A DNA stretch of 17,420 bases. It comes from CAZXNF01 sp050741255 (lineage in GTDB: Bacteria > Pseudomonadota > Gammaproteobacteria > Burkholderiales > SG8-41). The notes under the pieces were generated by a model that worked only from the letters and a program-made list of their open reading frames with translations, was not told the origin of the DNA and did not search any database. The DNA is taken from contig JBOIEQ010000088.1 in NCBI GenBank assembly GCA_050741255.1, positions 1 to 17,420 of the forward strand, written 5' to 3'. The position numbers and the translations under genes are program-made. How positions within the stretch are numbered: the stretch's first letter is position 1; every line of letters starts with the position of its first letter. Shown piece after piece: positions 14,701 through 17,420 of this stretch.

Positions 14701-15549
14701 ATGACCGGAATGCTTTCGAAGACAATGCGGGCGGTATTTTTCGTGATCGTCCCGCTCGTCCTGGCGGCTGGCCCGGCACGGGCACAACCTTCGCCGGCGC
14801 TGACCGTGGCCATGAAGCCGCCCGCGGAGAGCGCCATGCCCGACGGACCGCTCGGCGAACTGGTGCGACTGGGCCGCACGATCGTCGTCGATACGCAGCG
14901 CAGCAGCGTCAAACCCTACCTTGGCAACGGGTTGAACTGCGTGAGCTGCCACCTCGACGCGGGCCGTCAGGCCTATGCCGCGCCGCTGGTCGGGCTGTGG
15001 GGCGTGTTCCCCGAGTACCGGTCGCGCACCGGCCGGGTAGAGACGCTGACCGAACGCGTCAATGATTGCTTCCGCCGCTCGATGAACGGTCGCCCGTTGC
15101 CGCCGGAAAGCCGCGAGATGACGGCGGTGCTGGCCTACATCCAGTGGCTGTCGTTCGGGGTACCGACCGGCATCGCCGTCGATGGACGCGGGTTCATCGA
15201 CCTGCCGCCGCCCGCACGCACCGATCCCGCACGGGGCAAGACCTTGTTCGCCGCGAAGTGCGCGTCCTGCCACGGTGCCAACGGGCAGGGCACGCGCGTG
15301 GCGGGCGGCGGCTATGCCTTCCCGCCGCTGTGGGGCCCCGCGTCCTTCAACACCGGCGCGGGCATGGCGCGGGAAACGATCGCCGCGGCATTCATCATGA
15401 TGAAGATGCCGCTCGGACAGGCCGGCACGCTGACGGCCGACGAGGCCTACGACATCGCGGCCTACGTCACGCGGCAGCCGCGGCCGGAGTTCGCAGCGAA
15501 GAAAAGCGATTGGCCGAAGGGCGGCAAGCCCAAGGACGTGCCGTACTGA
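14701..15549 (+). CDS. Diheme cytochrome c, thiosulfate dehydrogenase (TsdA)-like
   Basis: 282 residues. A signal peptide ends at 'GPARA' (28), giving a periplasmic protein. There are two heme c sites: CVSCH (80-84) and CASCH (187-191). Between them 'RVNDCFRRSMNGRPLP' contains Cys123, matching the conserved Cys that is an axial ligand of the active-site heme in TsdA. 'FIMMKMPLGQ' (231-240) provides Met/Lys candidates for the distal ligand of heme 2. TsdA oxidises thiosulfate to tetrathionate or catalyses the reverse. No TsdB or other sulfur gene is in the window. The start ATG 14701 has a GGGAGA site six nt upstream. There is no downstream partner; 286 nt of spacer separate it from the cassette region. 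Confidence 0.85.
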   Translation: MTGMLSKTMRAVFFVIVPLVLAAGPARAQPSPALTVAMKPPAESAMPDGPLGELVRLGRTIVVDTQRSSVKPYLGNGLNCVSCHLDAGRQAYAAPLVGLWGVFPEYRSRTGRVETLTERVNDCFRRSMNGRPLPPESREMTAVLAYIQWLSFGVPTGIAVDGRGFIDLPPPARTDPARGKTLFAAKCASCHGANGQGTRVAGGGYAFPPLWGPASFNTGAGMARETIAAAFIMMKMPLGQAGTLTADEAYDIAAYVTRQPRPEFAAKKSDWPKGGKPKDVPY

Positions 15550-15825
15550 TCGTGTTCAAGCCCGGGGGCGGTAGACGCGGGATTTCCTGATCCTTAGACT
15601 GTAACGGTCCGGCGCAACCGCTCGCGCAACGAGTCGAATCTACGGGTCGCCGCGAGCGGAGGCACTGAAACAGGGGTGCCGGTTTTCACGGGAATTTAGT
15701 ACTGATGAACCTGCATCCAAAGCCGTCAAAACCCGGGCCACAGGCGGCGCTCCGGGCGATCGGGGTCGCCAGGTTATCCGGACAGGCGGCCAAGTTATCC
15801 GGCATTTCTGTCGCCCCAAATTACA
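15550..15825. other. Spacer between cytochrome gene and first cassette core
   Basis: There is no convincing gene here. It contains a 14-bp direct repeat (13/14 identical, GCCAGGTTATCCGG at 15768-15781 and GCCAAGTTATCCGG at 15789-15802, 21 nt apart). CAGGCGGC also occurs at 15741 and 15783, 42 nt apart. These lie just before the GTTAGAC core at 15826. It could hold a recombination site of attI type or an insertion-sequence end; no integrase gene and no clear promoter were seen. Confidence 0.4.
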
Positions 15826-15832
15826 GTTAGAC
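15826..15832 (+). other. GTTRRRY integron core-like site upstream of first cassette
   Basis: GTTAGAC fits the integron core consensus GTTRRRY. It lies three nt before the ATG of the membrane-protein gene, as is usual for the first bases of a gene cassette. I find no partner RYYYAAC box within the preceding 140 nt, so this is either an attI-type site or a decayed attC. Confidence 0.5.
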
Positions 15833-15835
15833 CGC

Positions 15836-16423
15836 ATGGACTGGTCTATTGCCGCAATTGCTTTCTGTGCCTTCGTCGGCGGGTTGCTGCTTGTCTCACG
15901 CGTGCTGGCCTGGATAGCTGGTCTCGTGGAGGTCTTTAAGACGTCTGACGACGGAGGCACAAGATGGGGGCTCGCCCAGGTAATCCTCCATTCTGGTCCC
16001 TGGTCTTTGGCACTAGCCATCGCCGCTATCTACTACGTCAACTCTCTATCGCGACCGAGTTTGCTTTGGGCATTGCTTGGTGGTCTGGGAGCTGCCGTGA
16101 TCTTGCTAGCCGCGGCAGTTTCGATTGCGAATTGGCGACAGCGAAGGGGAAAGAATGTCGTAGTACCCCTTACGCCTGAGCGTTTGGCCAAAATTCGCGG
16201 ACGGTTCTTTTGGGTAAACACTCTTTACTTCGGTGGCGCAATGGCAGCCATGTTTATCTACCAGCTATGGGCGACCGTCGGTGGCGGCTTCGTGGTCTTT
16301 GTTCTGTGCGTTTGCGCAGCGAGCGGCTACGTATTTTCGTGGTTCATGTGGCAGTGGTATGGCGCCGCGCTTCAAGCTAGAGAGGAAGCGCGACGGCGAG
16401 CTGAGCAACAGCATGCGGTCTAA
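15836..16423 (+). CDS. Cassette-encoded hypothetical membrane protein
   Basis: 195 residues, family not recognised. There are about five hydrophobic segments: residues 4-30 (IAAIAFCAFVGGLLLVSRVLA), 53-67 (PWSLALAIAAIYYV), 76-95 (LLWALLGGLGAAVILLAAAV), about 125-145 (TLYFGGAMAAMFIYQLWATV) and 148-170 (GFVVFVLCVCAASGYVFSWF). A charged C-terminal tail follows (AREEARRRAEQQHAV). A basic cytosolic loop 'NWRQRRGKN' lies in the middle. Base composition is visibly less GC-rich than in the genes to the left, suggesting transfer. The start ATG follows the core site by three nt, leaving no room for its own Shine-Dalgarno within the cassette. The stop TAA is embedded in the attC R'' box (GTCTAAC), a typical cassette arrangement. 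Confidence 0.72.
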   Translation: MDWSIAAIAFCAFVGGLLLVSRVLAWIAGLVEVFKTSDDGGTRWGLAQVILHSGPWSLALAIAAIYYVNSLSRPSLLWALLGGLGAAVILLAAAVSIANWRQRRGKNVVVPLTPERLAKIRGRFFWVNTLYFGGAMAAMFIYQLWATVGGGFVVFVLCVCAASGYVFSWFMWQWYGAALQAREEARRRAEQQHAV

Positions 16424-16495
16424 CCACCGGTTGTTGAGCGATACTTGCCCGGCGCTGCGCGCCTACGCGCGTGCGCCAAAACCGGAACGTTGGGC
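16418..16495 (+). repeat. attC-like integron recombination site (59-be type)
   Basis: This is a 78-nt imperfect palindrome with all expected boxes. The inverse core GTCTAAC (RYYYAAC) is at 16418-16424 and the core GTTGGGC (GTTRRRY) at 16489-16495. Inner arms CCGGTT (16427-16432) and AACCGG (16480-16485) are exact complements. The centre folds into a strong GC stem (GGCGC around 16451 with GCGCC around 16473, and GCGCGC with GCGCG at the tip). R'' and R' pair with wobble. It overlaps the stop of the upstream gene and is followed by the next cassette ORF, in line with cassette structure. Confidence 0.78.
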
Positions 16496-16533
16496 GGCTC
16501 GAAGGGCGAGGTGACCTTGAAGAGGAAAGAAAC

Positions 16534-17331
16534 TTGAGATCCGAGAACCGTTTCTTATCCGTGGTGCCGAAGGTGGTTCTCGCGCTGGCGGTCATTGCGA
16601 TGCATGGGTCGTTGCAGGCCCAGTCCCGTTTTTCAATGGGCGGGGCAGGGAAGTCTGGCGACGAAGGAAACGTGGTCAGGCCGAGCGGTTTGCAACCGGC
16701 GTTCCCCGCGCAGGCGCGCTGCCCGGAGGTTGTATCGGCGTATGGATCGCGGACCCGCTATGACGGCAGCTTCCGACCGCCCTCGGAGTTTGGCGGTCAC
16801 CACGGAGGTATCGACATCACTCTTGCGGAGGGAACGCCGCTGCTCGCCTTGGCTGCGGGCACGGTTGCGAGCACGGGCGAGGGTGGAAGGATGGAAGGCG
16901 TCTATCTGTGGCTGCGCCATTCTCCCGAGGATACCGGCCTTGCGTACTGGGTCTATTCGAAGTACCAGCACCTTAAGTCGTTACCGGACCTGCAGGTTGG
17001 CGCAAAGGTGGCGATGGGACAGACGGTCGCGCATTCGGGCGGGACGGGTACCGAAGGGGGGCATTACGGTGTGCGGGGGTATCCCCATCTGCATCTCACG
17101 ACGCTCAGAGACTCAAGCGGTGATGCAACAGTGGGTGGGCGCGGACAAGCGCGGGGCGCAAGCTTGTTTGATCCGCTTTCGATTTACCACGAGGCCGGCG
17201 CTAAGCCACGTGAATCGGCCGAGCCACCGCTCCAGGCAGGGGCGGTCCCTATTCCGTATACGAGCACCGACGGCAAGGTCGTGCCGCCGGGCACGCGTGT
17301 AGTGTGGCCAGTCGCATGCCAGCCCAAATAG
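16534..17331 (+). CDS. Secreted M23 (LytM-type) metallopeptidase, cassette-encoded
   Basis: 265 residues from a TTG start with AGAGGAAAG just upstream. Residues 1-29 form a Sec signal peptide (RSENRFLSVVPKVVLALAVIAMHGSLQA, then QS). The peptidase domain spans about 80-230. Zn ligands are seen in 'GGHHGGIDITLAEGTPLLA' (HxxxD) and 'YPHLHLTTL' (HxH), with a further His in 'SKYQHLKSLPDLQVGAKVAMGQTVAHSGGTG'. M23 enzymes cleave peptidoglycan cross-bridges or peptide stems; this one may act on the host wall, on competitors, or on a non-wall substrate. A GTG at 16471 in the same frame lies inside the attC site and is unlikely as a start. The gene lies between one complete and one partial attC, oriented like the preceding cassette. 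Its 3' end is followed by 65 nt before the next R'' box. Confidence 0.85.
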   Translation: MRSENRFLSVVPKVVLALAVIAMHGSLQAQSRFSMGGAGKSGDEGNVVRPSGLQPAFPAQARCPEVVSAYGSRTRYDGSFRPPSEFGGHHGGIDITLAEGTPLLALAAGTVASTGEGGRMEGVYLWLRHSPEDTGLAYWVYSKYQHLKSLPDLQVGAKVAMGQTVAHSGGTGTEGGHYGVRGYPHLHLTTLRDSSGDATVGGRGQARGASLFDPLSIYHEAGAKPRESAEPPLQAGAVPIPYTSTDGKVVPPGTRVVWPVACQPK

Positions 17332-17396
17332 GCCTTCCTGAAATGCCGGTGATTGAGCCTTGCAAGTGCTGACGAGTGCGCCAGCAACTGGAGGCC

Positions 17397-17420
17397 GCCC
17401 AACCCCATGGTCGAGTGGGG
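17397..17420 (+). repeat. Start of a second attC-like site, cut by the window edge
   Basis: GCCCAAC at 17397-17403 fits RYYYAAC. It is followed by CCCATGGTCGAGTGGGG, where TCGAG resembles the L'' segment of attC sites. It lies 65 nt after the M23 stop. Only the first half is present, so the palindrome and the GTTRRRY core cannot be confirmed here. Confidence 0.5.

Noticed and set aside
15550..15720. Possible tRNA or small RNA in the spacer after the cytochrome gene
   Set aside because: No cloverleaf, T-arm motif or terminator could be built from the sequence.
15773..15802. GTTATCC pair as integron cores
   Set aside because: GTTATCC does not fit GTTRRRY; kept only as a direct repeat.
16471..16533. 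GTG start of the M23 gene at 16471
   Set aside because: It lies inside the attC-like palindrome and gives a charged stretch before the signal peptide. The TTG at 16534 has a ribosome site and a proper signal peptide follows.

Overview
The window is high-GC, densely coded chromosomal DNA, most likely from a betaproteobacterium of the Burkholderiales or a close relative. Three Bug-type (TTT family) periplasmic solute-binding proteins without their own permeases, bacterial GlnRS, a TsdA-like cytochrome c and Burkholderiales-style short intergenic palindromes all fit this. No rRNA, tRNA or CRISPR was recognised.

Left part (1-4010): the tail of one Bug receptor, a DUF1989 protein, a small GIY-YIG nuclease gene tightly bracketed by inverted copies of a short repeat, and a second Bug receptor. 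Then comes a plus-strand pair: a membrane-anchored hexapeptide-repeat protein and a PAP2_C membrane phosphatase-like protein. This pair ends at a double-hairpin intergenic repeat.

Middle (4025-8990): a minus-strand cluster reads third Bug receptor, tiny chimeric ORF, dodecin, Asp/Glu-racemase-like protein. The chimeric ORF joins a piece resembling the 5' end of the racemase-like gene to a piece resembling the 3' end of the clpX-like gene found 4 kb away. A divergent plus-strand pair follows: SMP-30/gluconolactonase-like protein and amidase. Together these look like a catabolic region for small carboxylates or amides, but no substrate can be named.

Right-middle (8987-14632): a long minus-strand run reads FUSC-family membrane protein, glnS, TauE/SafE permease, a secreted HExxH protein, and a ClpX-like ATPase. 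The ClpX-like protein lacks the zinc-binding domain and the usual ClpP-docking and substrate loops. A divergent diheme cytochrome c (TsdA-like) follows at 14701.

Right end (about 15826-17420): the composition changes and the organisation matches integron gene cassettes. A GTTRRRY core lies at 15826, a complete 78-nt attC-like imperfect palindrome at 16418-16495, and the start of another at 17397. They delimit two plus-strand cassettes, one coding a novel small membrane protein and one a secreted M23 peptidase. No integrase is visible in the window, so this is the edge of a cassette array (a CALIN, or a chromosomal integron whose integrase lies elsewhere). It is the most interesting region, followed by the divergent ClpX and its chimeric tail duplicate.
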